From positions 1,890,993 to 1,954,992 of the forward strand of contig NW_022985443.1 of assembly GCF_010093595.1 (NCBI RefSeq): 64,000 nt of DNA. Reading direction: 5' to 3'. Each line of letters begins with the position of its first letter. Positions within the stretch are counted from its first letter, which is position 1. Made by a program: the position numbers and the translations under genes. The DNA comes from Mytilinidion resinicola (lineage: Eukaryota; Ascomycota; Dothideomycetes; Mytilinidiales; Mytilinidiaceae). Below the pieces are notes generated by a model, which did not search any database, was not told the DNA's origin, and saw only the letters and a list, made by a program, of their open reading frames with translations. Shown in pieces: positions 21,489-33,639 of this stretch.

Positions 21489-22598
21489 ATGTCCTCCTTT
21501 ATCACATTTCGGACCTCTATCACGTATCGCACCTTTAGATCATTTTCTTCCTCAATCCGTATAAGATCCTACAGCATGCAAACCATCAAGAATACCCTCG
21601 CAGAGAACCTGACCGGAGCTCATTCTCTGGCACCTGAATCGGGCAAATTCTCCCTCGAAGACGTCCCCGATCTCTCTGGAAAGGTCGCTATTGTGACCGG
21701 CGGCTCGGAAGGCATTGGGTATGGCTGTACACATACGCTCCTCAGCAAGAATGTCTCCAAACTCTTTATTTTGTCCTTGTCCGAGGATATCGTAGACGAC
21801 GCAATCTCCGCCATTCGGTCTGAGCTGGGTGACACGGCTGCCGAGAAGGTTCGATGGATGCAGTGCGATCTCAGCGACTGGTCGAAAACCGGCGACGTGG
21901 CCTTCCAGATTGCGAAGGAAACCGACAGACTTGACATCCTCATCAACAACGCTGCCAGGGGTATCATGACGGCCCAGCTAGCAAAGAACGGAATAGACCA
22001 GCACATGGCCCAGAACCACATCGGACATGTGGTGCTGACGAGCCATCTCCTGCCTTTGTTGAAGAAAACGGCAGAGCAGGGCAATACCGTCCGGATCGTG
22101 AATCTGGCATCTAATACTCACGAGAGCGCGCCGAAAGAGACCAAGTTCGAGTCCGTCGAAGAACTGAACAAAGACTACGGAGCAATGGCTCAGTACGGCA
22201 GAAGCAAACTCTGCTCCATCCTGTACGCAACATACCTGACACGCCATCTCACCTCGGCCCATCCCGGAATCCTTGCAAACGCTACCCATCCGGGTGTTGT
22301 AGAGACCAGACAGAGCAGCGAACATATCTTCGAGCCATATCCACTCGGCGGCTACGCTATGAAGTACGGAATGGCGCCATTCAAGAAGAGCCAGTTCGAG
22401 GGTTGCGTGAGCACCATGTTTGCCGCCACGACCACCAAGAAGAGTGGGCAGTACATTTGTCCGCCGGCCATAGTGGAGCCCGGGAGCGAGTTAGCTCGCG
22501 ACGAGGCATTGTCCGAACAATTGATGAAACTGACGTGGCAGGTGGTTAAGGAGAAGACGCAGGCAGCCTCTGAAGGCTGCCCATTGAAAGAGTACTGA
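21489..22598 (+). CDS. Short-chain dehydrogenase/reductase, possibly mitochondrial
   Basis: Single exon, 369 residues. It is a classical Rossmann-fold NAD(P)-dependent oxidoreductase: the cofactor loop TGGSEGIG at residues 70-77, the NNAA motif after DRLDILI, and the catalytic tyrosine and lysine in YGRSK, with LASN supplying the catalytic Ser region and ATHPGVVETR the conserved segment after the active site. The overall look is that of the retinol dehydrogenase/WW-oxidoreductase-like fungal group, but the substrate is unknown. The first 29 residues are rich in Ser, Thr, Arg and Phe and lack acids, as in mitochondrial presequences; starting at Met30 (MQTIKNTLAE) would give a cytosolic form. 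Both starts are possible. The neighbour on the left is transcribed away from it. Confidence 0.88.
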   Translation: MSSFITFRTSITYRTFRSFSSSIRIRSYSMQTIKNTLAENLTGAHSLAPESGKFSLEDVPDLSGKVAIVTGGSEGIGYGCTHTLLSKNVSKLFILSLSEDIVDDAISAIRSELGDTAAEKVRWMQCDLSDWSKTGDVAFQIAKETDRLDILINNAARGIMTAQLAKNGIDQHMAQNHIGHVVLTSHLLPLLKKTAEQGNTVRIVNLASNTHESAPKETKFESVEELNKDYGAMAQYGRSKLCSILYATYLTRHLTSAHPGILANATHPGVVETRQSSEHIFEPYPLGGYAMKYGMAPFKKSQFEGCVSTMFAATTTKKSGQYICPPAIVEPGSELARDEALSEQLMKLTWQVVKEKTQAASEGCPLKEY

Positions 22599-25532
22599 AC
22601 ACAGAAGAGGGGTAGCATTACCATTGGCGGGAAGCATCCCGCTCAAAGCAATATATCTCGGCCCGACATGACAGTCGCCTGAACACTTCCGCACAATCGC
22701 AATACGACGTGACCATGAGGCCGTTGCACTTCTCCCCATGGATTGTGATCCTACGGCATCAGTTTACTGCTAATCCAGCCCCCCCTATAACGTGCTTGTC
22801 ATATGTCCGGATGCGCTCATCGTCATTATTTAAGGCTTGTATGGAGGCTTCTTGCCGGAGATGCTCTGCTTTGGACCGATGCAGTGCTTAGGTCTTTGAC
22901 TATAGCCTAGATCTCTCGATTGAGTCATTCTGCGGGTATTACGAAGATGAACGGAAGGTCAGTATGAAATCTGGGGGATTGTACTGACATGATCTAGAGG
23001 CATTCCAAAGCAATACATGATCCTAGCCCAGTCAGTGTCCCATATTGCACCTCCGTGAGAGGAAATGGGCCACGGAAAGACGTCAGTGGGATCATTCGGG
23101 ATCTGTATAGCGAGCTGTTCAGCTGGTCCTCCACGAAGGCAAACAACCACACAGATCAGTGACTGCGCGATACGTACAGCTCTTTAGTGCAACTCAACCA
23201 GCGCGGGATGAACAACATCTTTCTAGAAGCCGAGTGTGCATGCTGCAGCTAGTAGCGCTCGCAGCGATATTGACCGTGGGTCGTTCGGCTGTACCCGCTT
23301 GCCGATAAGTGCAACTCTATTTCAACACCGCCTGCCTTCTTCGGTCGCCAAGTCGACGAACGGCGAGGACGTCGATGACAATCAAGACGGATCTACCGAC
23401 ATCACGGAGTCACGCCTCATCAACACCACCACCGCTTGACGACTCCTGGGTCGCCCGCCAAGCTTACGATCCCTGAGGCGCGTGCCCCAGCCGGGCTCAA
23501 ATCGGAAGGCTGCTCTGTATCCTCTGTGCTCATCAAGTGCCCGCTGTTAAGGCTTGTCTCGTGGATCCGGATTGAACCGCACGCCGTGCCACAGGACCCT
23601 CCCAAGACTCAGACTACCGGTAAGGCTGCTCTACCGTGCGAAGCAAGTAGTTCTAGCCTGCGCCTCAATCGAACCACACAGCGGCCTCTCCGGCCGGGGG
23701 TAAAGTCTGGGGATACGAGGCGCAAGTTTCCCTCGCAGCCACAGCTCCGCCCTTCCCGCTGGTGGCGCACCCTAGGAGCGGGTGATGTGAGGAGTAACCC
23801 TGTTCTTCTTGTTGAGGGTGTGCCGGCGTCAAACCGTATCGTGTTGTACTCTGTCGTCCCCCCTCATGGCGTGCTCGGTGTTGTGGCGGCAAGTGGCCAT
23901 TGCCCCGTTTCGGGGAGGTCTGGTACTCTGGAAGCCCCCTCTGCATTTCCCCTAGGCTCTATACACGTAGCTGTCACTGATAGATCAACAGGTACATGAT
24001 CGCGCAATGGCGAATTACAGCCCCAGGCATCGCCGCGCTGGAGTTGAATGCCGGCCGCCAAGATATACTGCTAGGCCCAAAGCGGCAGGAGCAGACGACC
24101 TTCGATAGCGACATCTCACGAGACTGTGACACTGAACTTCATGGCCACACTACTGACTACCACCATGCCAGGGTCCTCCGGCGAGGCCAGTCGGGCAAAT
24201 GCGTTCTCCGGGCACTCAACGGCCTGTCCAAGGTCTTCCCTTGAAAGAGTATTCTTTGTTCGCCCTTTATGCTAACCTTCCTGTCACCTCAATCGACAAA
24301 GGCTGCAATAACTCCAGGGGGTACCATTGCCAGTAGCCGTGTCCCACCATGACCTGATTCGATTTAGCCTCTAGCAATTGGGTTTGGCCTCCCGGTTGAC
24401 TGCTCACGATGAGGCACGACACGCTAGCGAGGCATCCATCTAAACGGGTCGCCTCGGTCCCCGGATTTTCTAGCATGGAGCGGCCCCTTATCAGACATTT
24501 ACGCTTACGTATCAACGTTTGCCTCGTCTGAGGCTCCTTCGAAGCTACCTTGTACACCATGCTGAGATCAGAGGATCCCCGTTCTGCAGACCCCCATGAA
24601 GCAAGCTCCGGGAAGAAGCTTGCCTCAGCCGTTGGCACTTGGCCGTAACTAACGCATCGGAAATCGACTATTGAAGCGAAGGACTCTTTCGACCAACCAG
24701 GAGGTCTAATGTCGTTCCCCAAGCCTACTTCATGCGCGATACAGTCGAGACCTAATTGGCCCTTCTTAGACCCCACTACCCCCCTACTGCTATGCCTCGA
24801 TCGACATCGTGACATTCCTAGATGGTAAAAATTTAATATATCAGGACAGCCCCCTTCGCAGCCAAGAGACCTTAAGAATGTCCGCGGGCATTTCTCCCAC
24901 CGCCAAGCACGATGTTTCCTGTATTCCTTGGGCTGATACCTTCAGACCACGGACCACATGCTTATCCTGGCGAGGCTTTTGGTGTGACGGCAGCACCACC
25001 TTGCTATTCAAGTGGGTTCCTGGGTGCCACCCCTCTCTTTTCCAAGAAATACCAAGACTTCCGGCGTGGAACGGCGCGGGAGGTCCTCCAGAAGTACAGC
25101 CTTTTCAGTCAGCCATGGCGGCATTGTGGTGGCAATCTCGTCAATATGGATATCAGTCGCCTTCTACCTACCTAGTGAGGCAGTACCGTACCCACGTTTT
25201 CCCCTTTGCCAATGCTGCCACTTCTAGCCGCCCGGTTCACATCCTGTTTTCAGTTCGTGATGACTTGTAGTTTGGATATGGATGGAGCCATGGGATTGAC
25301 GTGTCTCCCAACAACTCACACTAGGAAGGTAGCGGCCTTTGGTTATGGCACGTACAACATCACCAGTAACCAAGACTTAGTGGTCATTAAAGTATATAAG
25401 ATAGCTTTTTCCCACTCATTGTTTCTTCACCCAGCTCAACTCGTCCAGTCTTCAGTCCAACACATCATTGGTTTCGCAGGTCGTCACTCGTCTTCTCCGT
25501 CTCCGTCTATCACTTGGTAGCTCCCAGTAATC
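22599..25532. other. Long gene-poor stretch
   Basis: About 2.9 kb without a supported gene. Between 23430 and 24820 both strands keep open frames of up to 187 codons with coding-like GC content, but no motif, start context or splice pattern identifies them. They may be remains of a mobile element or gene. The last 150 bp before 25533 have a TATATAAG box at 25393-25400 and CT-rich leader sequence belonging to the subtilisin gene. Confidence 0.4.
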
Positions 25533-26860
<1,328 letters not shown>

Positions 26861-27129
26861 GCTTTGAAAGCTACGACTGAGGAATGAGCGATGAGTGGTG
26901 AGGGATGGGACTGGAGTCAGCTGCTCGTGGACGCATGGGATAGCTGGCTGCAGCTGCTGGAGAGGAGCTGGATGGTGAGAGGGCGAGGCTGCCTTTCCTA
27001 CTCCAAAAGATTTCACACCTTCTTTTCCTTCCTTACCTGTGCATAACATATTTCGCTTCTGATGAATACATATAACGAGCTCATTCTTTACTTTGGTTCT
27101 CCTGACACCCTGCACATCTGGGGTTCTCA
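26861..27129. other. 3' flank of the subtilisin gene
   Basis: No gene seen; the stretch is probably the 3' untranslated region of the protease transcript and the end of the opposing ORF. Confidence 0.35.
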
Positions 27130-27816
27130 TCAAATTGTTTCAGAGCTCGTTTCAATTAAGCTCGCAGTCAAAATTAGTACCGAACATCTGTTCCCACTAC
27201 AAGTAACGACCACAGCCCCGACCACCACAAGCCCAGTCCTCCCTCTCCGCCCGCATACGACACATAGCAACAACATCCCATCAACCCCATCCCCACAATA
27301 CCCCGCCCACCCCTTCCCCACCCTCCCCAGCGCAACCAGCGTATCCGGTACCGTGCCGCTCGAAACCCACCGCGTCGAACAGTACAACTGCGCGCACTTC
27401 CGCACATTCGCCAGCTGACCCCCGCGACCTTCACGCGCTCCGGGCAGGCCGCGGAACTTCTCGCCACGCACCTGCGCGTTGAAACAGGGCAGCAGGAAGG
27501 CGCTCTTTATCGGCTTGTCGTAGGCCTACGGGAGCCCGAAGGCGGCCATGTCGCGTTTGCGGCTGAGGGCGAAGTGGCGCAGCAGGATGGCGATGCCGCC
27601 GCTTTTGACGTAGAGGCCGACGGCTTTGGCGACGGCCGTAGAGGAGGGGGGCCATTGGGGTTCGGTGTCGAAACCTTGAATTGGGTTCGGCGTGAGAGAG
27701 AGGTCTGTAGGGTGCTGTGTACTTTCGGGTTGAAGAAGGGCGGACTCGCGGGGATTTGAGTGGGATGCTTCGCTGAGAACGATGCTATCGTGTAGATTTG
27801 AGGTAGTGGTCTCCAT
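27130..27816 (-). pseudogene. Unknown ORF interrupted by one in-frame TAG
   Basis: From the ATG at 27816 a frame runs 96 codons to TAG at 27528-27526 and then stays open to 27130. Immediately before the stop is AILLRHFALSRKRDMAAFGL and immediately after it AYDKPIKSAFLLPCFNAQVR, both GC3-rich and protein-like, so the stop looks like a point mutation in a once continuous gene. A donor-like GTAGGC overlaps the TAG, so a non-obvious intron cannot be excluded. The C-terminal part after about 27400 becomes Gly/Trp-rich and may already be out of frame. The family is not recognised. Confidence 0.35.
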
Positions 27817-29043
27817 GTGGTCAGTGGATCTACGATCTCTTTGTGCAAAGGTTGCAGCAAATTTAGGGGTTTTGCGATAAGTGAAACATGCAGGACATTA
27901 AGAGAAGAATGATAAGAATAGATTGGGAGAGGTGCAGACTTTACGTCAAGAGCAAGACCGCAAATTACAACTGTGCCATCACTTGGCCCAGGGCTGTGTA
28001 ACTGTGCCGCATCGCTATCGTGATGCATAGCCCTCATGGTCGCATATTGGAGACCTCATCTGTAGGCACTCAATTTTTTTGAGCTGAGGAAGATATCTGA
28101 AGCTTTCCACATTCTATTTGCTGGTTTGATGAAGTTTGTGGAGTGCAAGACTCTCTGCATGTATTTTAGATACCACGTAGAATAGGCATAGGCGTAGGCG
28201 TAAGGGCGAGCGCACTCTCATACTTGCTCGCGACGTGATATTCGATGAAGGTGATAAGACGAAGGAGATACACATTATGCAAAGAAAGGGAAAGGAAAGG
28301 AAAGCAGCTATGAAAGTGGATGAAACGCAAGCTTCTGGGCTGATGGAGAGGGGAATCAGGTGGCCTCGCTGAGTTCCCGCCCACCTTCGGACAACACCCT
28401 CAAGCCATCTCATCCATCGCATCAGATCTCCAATCCATCAATACAGCCCTAATACTCTCCCTACCCTACGGGATATCGTGCCATGACGCCCTTCCGACGC
28501 TCTCAGCAGCACTTTGCATTTCAGTTCAGGTTGGTGTTGTCGGAATAAAATCCTTCGGAGTAGTTGTCGGAATGGATTTATCATCGCCGCCTTTACCAAT
28601 CCCCACGAAAACCAACGCTCGGCGTAATAAATCAAGACATTTTCCTTACTCCGAGCCACGTTGCCGCGCGTAACAGCTAGTTCTTGGCGTATAGTGACGG
28701 GAATGGTGTCATAAGGCCCTGGTATGTAGACGGGTCTATGAGGTTAGCTTTGCTGTTTTGCTTCGAGTGCGTTAGGGCGGGTAGGAGTCAGACACTCCGA
28801 GTATATGTACGTTTGAGTCAGTCGATTGAGATGGTCGGGAAGGGGTGTATATAAGGAAGGAGGGATGTTATGGTAAGAAGCATCCATCTAGTTCATCAGC
28901 CTTCAATCATCGTCCTAAATTCTCAATTCAACTCGAACATTTCACGCGAATCCAAAACCTTCTCCAAATCACAAGCCTATCAAATCACCGCAACTACTAT
29001 CCTCAATTACCTCAGAGCAAATCACCGACGATACTCGATCATC
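27817..29043. other. Intergenic; TATA box of the next gene
   Basis: No supported gene. TATATAAGG at 28848-28856 lies about 190 bp before the ATG of the small gene at 29044, and the interval between is A/C-rich like a fungal 5' leader. Confidence 0.4.
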
Positions 29044-29377
29044 ATGTCTTCCTACAACACAACCCAATCCAACACTCAACAAGAATCCGCACCCCGCTAC
29101 AGCACCTCCGGCGGGCCTCCAGCCTACAATCCTTCCGCCACCTCTCTCGCAAGCAAGGATGAGAAATTCAGCGTCCAGGTGACAGAAAAAGGCCGCCCAG
29201 GTAAGCACACGCGTCATCTATCAGGCGAGTATAAGACTGACGATCAGCATAGTATCCCAACCACAGTCCATCCAATCACAGTCACCATCGAAACTCAAAG
29301 TCGGAACCTCGCGGAGTAATCACCAGGTCAAGGCAGACGAAGCTAGGGCTAGGGCGCATTACTTTTCGCTGAGATAA
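29044..29377 (+). CDS. Small two-exon protein, Ser/Gln-rich, unknown function
   Basis: ATG 29044 (GATCATCATG) starts exon 1 (29044-29200). The intron has GTAAGC, a GACTGAC branch and ends CATAG at 29252. Exon 2 (29253-29377) ends in TAA. The total is 93 residues, and the phase-1 junction closes exactly. The protein begins MSSYNTTQSNTQQESAPRYS, carries GGPPAYNP (a PPxY motif, a possible ligand for WW domains of Nedd4/Rsp5-type ubiquitin ligases) and has a basic C-terminus. It has no signal peptide and no membrane segment and is probably disordered. Without splicing the frame ends after a different tail, but the splice signals are textbook. The function is unknown. Confidence 0.5.
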
Positions 29378-29794
29378 ACTGCTGTGGCGGTATCGGAGAC
29401 GACTGGGGGCCTTGGTTTCTTTGTCTTTGGGTTAGTGGAGTTGGAGGCGAGGGTTTTTGGATCTAGGGGTTTTGCCTAAGGGATGGAGACGGTTGGGACT
29501 GCTTCGAGTCTGGGAAAAGGCTTGAAAATGTAACTGCCACACGTTCCACCTGACTTTCTATCAATCTTGAACGTTTCTAAAATCACTCTTCACTTGATAT
29601 AGCCCCAATTTCATAAACGAGTGCTTGATACATGTTCTATTTCAAGTGATTTCTGGTTCTGGTGTTGTTGCCTGGAGATGATGCTGACTCTACCGTGGAG
29701 CTAATAGTGCCGAGGCACGTTTCAACGCATGGCATATGCGTGTCTATTCATGTTCTGACTTGTTGCTAACTATACCATTTCTGGCGAAGTCTCA
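29378..29794. other. Intergenic
   Basis: No gene or repeat seen; likely 3' flanks of the two converging genes. Confidence 0.35.
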
Positions 29795-30875
29795 CTACTG
29801 AGAATACACAAGCAAGAACGCGCACTCAACACTTTCGCGGAATTGATCGGGGTCCCAAGTGTTCATCAGCTCGAAAGCTGCGTGTGGACAATCTGAATAT
29901 CAGGGTCAGTGTCGTGCGCTCCGCAATTAGACAGGGCACTTTCTCACGTTTTGCCACCTTCTCGGCATTGTCGAAGCCTTTGAAGATCAAGCTCTCATGA
30001 GGCATCTGATTGCTCAGATAGTACCAAGCGTGCTTTGGATTGTGGAATACGTTGAAGGTCTCAGAAACAACGTGTGGATAGACATTGTCGGTCGCGACGA
30101 GATCCGTGTCAACGTCTAGGGAGCTGTAATCGCAGAGAGCGAGTGGCCAGTCTATGACAGGGCCTCTTAAGGGCCGCCAAACGCTTAGAAAGTTAGTTTT
30201 AATGCTTCGTTGATCGCTTGAAGGGATTGGCATAGAATTTACTGAATGACCTGGATCCGATTCTCACGCAACAGCTGATTTCCCGCTTCCTCCTTGAATA
30301 TACGTCGGACTAGGTCGTGAACTCGAGATGTAGGGTAATCTGCATCGTCAGCCACGACAAAAGACTATGACTCGATATGTACTCGCCGACATGGGCACCC
30401 TGAATTGGTTGATCGGCGCTCGTGTTGTAGTTTGCTCGCGGAAGTGCTGGAAAGCTTTCGTGTCGGCGACGAATCTGTATTCATTTTAAGTTGAAACCCT
30501 TTGAGAGTTCTGATCTAGATTTCAAACGTTTTGTGCTAGAAACACAGCCTCTTTGGCTCCGAGAGAGCGCTTCAAGTAGTCGGCCCCATTGCTTATATAG
30601 ACTTCCGAAACCTTGCCTGTGTCACCAAAATCTTCATCCGTTAAAGCAGATATCATCTCCGTTGTATATATGAAGCCATTGGTATCCAGACTCAACTTGT
30701 CCTGATGGTTTCTCATGTCTCGAAAGCGAATATTTGCGCAAGCGCTTGACACTTAGTTTGTGCGTTTCCCAGGAAGTATCATTGGAAGTGGGAGATTGAC
30801 GCTGTATGGTTTGGTCGTCTCATAAAGAGGCAAGTTCTTCAAGTGCCAAATTGTGGCATCTACGTCACTACCCAT
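29795..30875 (-). pseudogene. AsaB-like (CmcJ/GA4-desaturase-like) oxidoreductase gene with a nonsense codon
   Basis: Five exons can be joined in phase: 30875-30528, 30474-30387, 30339-30243, 30183-29948, 29892-29795, covering 288 codons plus the final TAG. Family blocks: PLYETTKPYSV, DKLSLDTNGF, IRRRHESFPALPRANYNTSA, the HVDYP region, WRPLRGPVIDWPLALCDY, a block with NPKHAWYYLSNQM, LIFKGFD, CPHAAFEL and FRESVECAFLLVYS. This is the fungal hydroxylase/desaturase AsaB family, often found near secondary-metabolite genes. Codon 41 is TAA (30755-30753), just after GKRTN, although both sides align with the family. Intron 2 begins with GC instead of GT (30386). An internal restart at the Met of FRDMRNH is possible, so I call it a probable pseudogene. 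It abuts an NLR remnant. Confidence 0.7.
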
Positions 30876-31313
30876 GGTACTGGCTGCGTTCGATTCGTGT
30901 TGATGACCGGGTTGAAAGTGAACGAAACGTAGGAGTTGAGGGAAAGTGCGCCAAAAGGGCTGGAAACCAAGCCTTCTCTTTTGACCTCGTCAGGCCGGGC
31001 AAGAGCCATATGATCGCTTTAGAGTCCTTCAGTTGCTGATACGTGAACTCAAGAGCAATCTGGGTTTTGCCAGGGCCCCGGGCCCAGAAAGTGCGAACAG
31101 CTGCTGCCTCTGGATGCTACAAGGCATAAGCAGCTTTCGCATGCCGTCGAGAATTGAATGCCTGTCAAAGAATCGCAGGTTACCGCCATTTTCACTGTGA
31201 GACTGTTCGTGGTCAGAACCTTGGTTGTCTACAAGGGTCGGACTGTGGGATAGCGTTGACAGCGTCAAGGAATCCATATCTTCGCTGGCCGTCGAGTGTG
31301 CTGACATAGTCAT
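30868..31313 (-). pseudogene. Remnant of an NLR/STAND protein (NACHT or NB-ARC P-loop)
   Basis: From 31313 a frame encodes a polar linker (MTMSAHSTASEDMDSLTLST) followed by LRFFDRHSILDGMRKLL, resembling the FxGR lead-in of fungal STAND NTPases, and FALSG at the start of the P-loop. Exactly there the frame changes: the continuation GPGKTQIALEFTYQQL (Walker A plus following helix) and KAIIWLL (next strand) lie one base off. The second frame meets TAG at 30870-30868, overlapping the first codons of the AsaB-like gene. So only about 130 residues of a normally much longer protein remain, broken inside its nucleotide-binding loop. Fungal NLRs act in heterokaryon incompatibility and immunity-like cell death; this copy should be inactive. 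Confidence 0.6.
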
Positions 31314-31864
31314 AATGCGGGCCTAAGTATCCATGTCCATGAGGCAGGTGTCGTGGAAGCCCATACGCGAAAAGGAGAAGGCAAAGGAACTTCGAACAGT
31401 TCGAAGTGAATGCATCCCACTCCAAAGTGAAAGCCCGAGGACGAAACAAGCAGATGACTCTTCATCCTCGTGACACTGTCCTTGGCAGCACACATGTCGA
31501 GGCCTATCAGCGCCTTACACCGTGTGACCCTCGACAATTCCAACGTGTCGCTGTGAGAAGCACCACCATCGGCAGCTCGCCAGGTTGGCTGCAAGAGTCT
31601 GCCGTCCGTGGCCACTCAGGCTGGTGTTTCACGCCCGCAGGTACGCCGCAGAACCGGGGCCCCTATTGGTGTGTTCCCGCTTGGATCTGCCTGCGGAACG
31701 GGCAGCAGGCAGGCACATTCCCCTCGGCTGGAAGCGCCAAGCCTGGTCTGTTGACGTTCACTCAACCAACCTTTCACCGCCCACAACATTCAAGTCCAGC
31801 ATTACTACAAAACACTGCACCAACCCCCCGCCTCACTTCACACAACCTCTCCCTCTCGCCCAAA

Positions 31865-33043
31865 ATGCCGCCCCCCTCAGATCCCCATGCGACGAGTCGG
31901 TCTTTCCTGCTGGAACTCCCCACCGAGCTCCGCCTCGCCATCTACGACTTCGCCCTCTCAGATCCCGACTCTATCACCATCACCAGCGCCCCCGTCGCCG
32001 GCGACGACCCCAGGGCACCCGATTACATCCCTCGCAACGCGATCCCAGGCCTGCCCGCGCACCACGTCCCGCTCGTGCGCAGCTGCTACGACGCGTCGCT
32101 ACTCTCCATTATCAACCCCATCTCCGTCGATAAACCCCAAGACTGCGGCTCCAATGGCCACAGCGGCTTCCCACACCCCACCTCCTTTGCGCTGCTGCAG
32201 ACCAGCCGCCAGATCAACGTAGAAGTCGCCGAGCACATCCGCTTCCGCGCGCCGAAGAGCACAAGCTCAGGGCTCTCCCTATACGCGTCCTACCCGCACG
32301 GCCTGCTGGTGCTGAAAGCGCTGTATCCGAGCCTGCTGCGCCAGGCGCGTAGCGTGCATATTTGCGGGTACTATACGCTGAAACCGCAGGAGTCAACAAC
32401 ATCCATCAACTCTTCGAGTTCGTCAATAAGCTCTACGGCCTCGGCCTCGACCTCAATGTCTGCGACTAGCAACGGGTCTGATAGCAGTTCGACTCAGACT
32501 TCAGCAGCGGATTTGGCGACCTCCGCCGCCGCCTCGTTCAGGGTCAATATGCAAGGCCGCCGTCCCCGAGTCCGCCTTCCCACGCCGCCGCCTCATCCGG
32601 TCCAACATCAGCCGCATCCCGCTGAGACGACGACCCTCGCGGGCTCCGCTATGGCGTCGCTGGTTCGCACGCTGCTCCCGCCTGCACCGACCGCTGGTTC
32701 AACCCACCCACTACCTCCGCCTCTATTCAAGAATTTGGAGCTAAGGGTGTATTATCCCGATGAGTGCGCATACTCGCAGGTGTGGTCAGACGATGGCTCG
32801 CCAGTCATCGACACGTTGCGGAATACGTCTGGCGGGTTGATCGATATGGAAGTCTGGCGTGGGCGGAGAGGCTGCGGGGTTGCAGTGAAGGTACGGCCGA
32901 ATCCGGGCGGTCGGGTAGTGAGTACCGTGTGGAGGCGGTTTGAAGACGCGGGCGGGATTGGAGGAAGGGCGAAGGAGGGAATTTGGGTGCTAGGAGAGGA
33001 CTGGGGGAAGGGCGAGGTTGCTGGTGGGGTGGAGCGGAGATGA
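31865..33043 (+). CDS. 2EXR/F-box-like protein
   Basis: Single exon, 392 residues. The ATG at 31865 (CCCAAAATGCCG) is chosen although the frame is open 153 codons further upstream, because family similarity begins right after it. SFLLELPTELRLAIYDFAL is the F-box-like/2EXR opening found in very many ascomycete proteins, and FALLQTSRQINVEVAEHI is the second typical block (LLxTCRQINxEA). After a Ser-rich disordered stretch (residues about 180-240) comes NLELRVYYPDE and a Gly/Arg-rich C-terminus. Such proteins are presumed substrate adaptors or are simply uncharacterised; no partner can be named. Confidence 0.75.
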   Translation: MPPPSDPHATSRSFLLELPTELRLAIYDFALSDPDSITITSAPVAGDDPRAPDYIPRNAIPGLPAHHVPLVRSCYDASLLSIINPISVDKPQDCGSNGHSGFPHPTSFALLQTSRQINVEVAEHIRFRAPKSTSSGLSLYASYPHGLLVLKALYPSLLRQARSVHICGYYTLKPQESTTSINSSSSSISSTASASTSMSATSNGSDSSSTQTSAADLATSAAASFRVNMQGRRPRVRLPTPPPHPVQHQPHPAETTTLAGSAMASLVRTLLPPAPTAGSTHPLPPPLFKNLELRVYYPDECAYSQVWSDDGSPVIDTLRNTSGGLIDMEVWRGRRGCGVAVKVRPNPGGRVVSTVWRRFEDAGGIGGRAKEGIWVLGEDWGKGEVAGGVERR

Positions 33044-33639
33044 GGTTCTTTGTTTGTGGTTGGTGGACGTGCGAGTTGGATGGTTGAGTACATGCGTGCT
33101 TGTGGGCATTGTTCTTATGAATAAGCTCAGCCGATGGATGGTTGGAGTGGCACGGTATATACACACTTTTATCTACTCCATTCTTGTTTAAATTACATAT
33201 CTCTCTATCACCTTCATGAACTACGCACCTGCTGAATTGATTTCTCGTTAAAGTTTTCTACCTTCCCATATTCAATCTTCTCATACTACAAACACTTAGT
33301 CTCTGGAATCACCTGACCTCGACGTGCACCGAGCACAGACGCATCCACACGTCTTCTGCTAGCTACAAAATCTCCTCTGCATCTCAGAGCTTCGTCCTCC
33401 AGAGGCAGCTTGAGTGAACATCAAAAGATTAATGGAAACTCATCATGTGGGAAGTTAGGAAGCAAAACGTACCCGACCCTTTGTGATATTTCCCGATCAC
33501 GTGAGGTAAGAATTTGGAGGACAATAGATGTCGATTCTATGTAGGAATCTAGCTAGCCTATATACTTGTAGGAGAGGCCCGTGCAGGCCTAATATACGTT
33601 AGATCTACTATAACAAGCGTGCCTACAGTAGATCTATAC
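33044..33639. other. 3' flank and intergenic DNA
   Basis: No gene seen. CACGTG occurs at about 33499, ahead of the repeat element that follows. Confidence 0.35.

Noticed and set aside
31406..31864. N-terminal extension of the F-box-like protein
   Set aside because: The frame is open, but similarity to the family and a good ATG context begin at 31865; the upstream part is Pro/Ser-rich leader.
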